From Priestia endophytica DSM 13796 (GTDB lineage Bacteria; Bacillota; Bacilli; Bacillales; Bacillaceae_H): DNA of 64,000 nt. Of the stretch, positions 63,373 through 64,000 are shown piece by piece. Below the pieces are notes generated by a model. It had not been told where the DNA came from and did not search any database. It saw nothing but the letters and a program-made list of their open reading frames with translations. The position numbers and the translations under genes were made by a program. The stretch is taken from positions 62,001-126,000 of the forward strand of contig NZ_FOXX01000008.1 of NCBI RefSeq assembly GCF_900115845.1, written 5' to 3'. Position 1 is the first letter of the stretch; every line of letters starts with the position of its first letter.

Positions 63373-64000
63373 ATGATCGAGACTTTTTTATCTTTTCTTC
63401 CCCTTTTTAGTATCTTGTCGCTTCTTTTCTTTTTCAAAAAGTCTTCTATTTTCACAGGAATGTTCACTCTTATTCTAACAGCTCTGCTTGCCCATTCTCC
63501 ATTCTTTCATAAGAGTACAACAGCGTTACTACATCCTATGGTTAAAACTTCTTTTACAACCTTTATGATTCTCTATATTTTATTCTTTGGTATTTTACTT
63601 TTTCATCTCATGGAAAAAGCGGGAGCTATTAAAAAAATCGCATCCTTTATCTCTCTATCAACAAACGACCGAATTTACCAAGTATTGATTTTATCACTAG
63701 GACTATCTCCTCTAATAGAATCTGTTAGCGGGTTTGGTCTAGCTATTATTGTGATAGCCCCTATTCTTCTTGCTTTAGGTTTTAATGGTATTCAAGCTGC
63801 TCTCCTATCTTTAATTAGCTTATGCGCAATACCTTGGGGAACACTAGCTTTAGGAACGATTATCGGTGCTGAGCTAAGCAATGTTGATTTAGATATGCTT
63901 GGTGTAGGAAGTGCCTTGATGTCTTTTCCCCTTTATATCTATTTTGCTATCTTAGTATGTACAATTGCCGCCGGAAAAAGGGAAGTTCTAAAAAGACTAC
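63373..64000 (+). CDS. L-lactate permease family transporter (partial)
   Basis: Starts MIETFLSFLPLFSILSLLFF at ATG 63373, after GGAAGTG, and runs off the right edge (about 209 codons visible). It has at least six hydrophobic segments and the family motif SPLIESVSGFGLAIIVIAP, the conserved E-S-x-S-G-F-G of LctP/GlcA transporters. Expected full length is about 500-550 residues. It imports lactate or glycolate by proton symport. Divergent from the XRE-cupin regulator, its probable controller. Confidence 0.87.
   Translation, partial: MIETFLSFLPLFSILSLLFFFKKSSIFTGMFTLILTALLAHSPFFHKSTTALLHPMVKTSFTTFMILYILFFGILLFHLMEKAGAIKKIASFISLSTNDRIYQVLILSLGLSPLIESVSGFGLAIIVIAPILLALGFNGIQAALLSLISLCAIPWGTLALGTIIGAELSNVDLDMLGVGSALMSFPLYIYFAILVCTIAAGKREVLKRL

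Overview
The window is AT-rich Bacillus-type DNA. AGGAGG-like ribosome sites precede nearly every gene, TTG and GTG starts occur, and it carries an H-type small acid-soluble spore protein, a T-box riboswitch and CcpA cre-like sites. The left end matches the kurstakin lipopeptide locus known from the Bacillus cereus group, and the DUF4183/collagen-like genes fit that group too, so B. cereus group or a close relative is the best guess. Species cannot be settled from the window. No rRNA, tRNA, CRISPR array, prophage or intact insertion sequence was seen.

Layout. 1-12441 (minus strand): exporter krsE, then krsA, krsB and the first 50 codons of krsC, a lipopeptide NRPS operon running off the left edge. 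12442-14645: small genes and gene remnants. 14646-25121 (minus): an 11-gene aromatic-degradation operon (cupin, extradiol dioxygenase, SDR, ThDP enzyme, aldehyde dehydrogenase, aspartate-dehydrogenase-like protein, Rieske dioxygenase alpha and beta, dihydrodiol dehydrogenase, alpha/beta hydrolase, ferredoxin), followed by an IclR regulator and a divergent MFS importer. An AAAAC-N3-GTTTT box lies twice before the operon and once before the importer. 28854-38398: sspH, an N-terminally truncated zwf, two old-yellow-enzyme genes with MarR and LysR regulators, a metallo-beta-lactamase-fold protein, a truncated AraC gene and iseA. 38405-43749: a CitMHS transporter, a frameshifted membrane-protein gene, two DUF4183 genes (one with an internal stop), a vanadium-haloperoxidase-like protein, and a VOC protein with an ArsR regulator. 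44207-51282: a fructosamine (frl) operon with its GntR regulator and large palindromic operator candidates. 51641-54725: iron alcohol dehydrogenase, and an amino-acid permease under a T-box whose specifier reads CTC (Leu). 54822-64000: small export protein, virginiamycin B lyase homologue, solA-type oxidase, VmlR-type ABC-F protein with an attenuator leader, TetR/SMR efflux pair, AraC/EamA pair, XRE-cupin regulator and the start of a lactate-permease-family gene.

Functionally this is an accessory region: one secreted lipopeptide, catabolic modules for an aromatic compound and for Amadori products, and streptogramin/lincosamide and cationic-drug resistance. At least five genes are visibly broken (SDR tail, zwf, araC-like, a membrane protein, the collagen-like DUF4183 gene), so the region is still being remodelled. 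The most novel items are the aromatic operon with its unusual lower-pathway gene set and shared operator, and the vmlR leader with mutually exclusive RNA hairpins.
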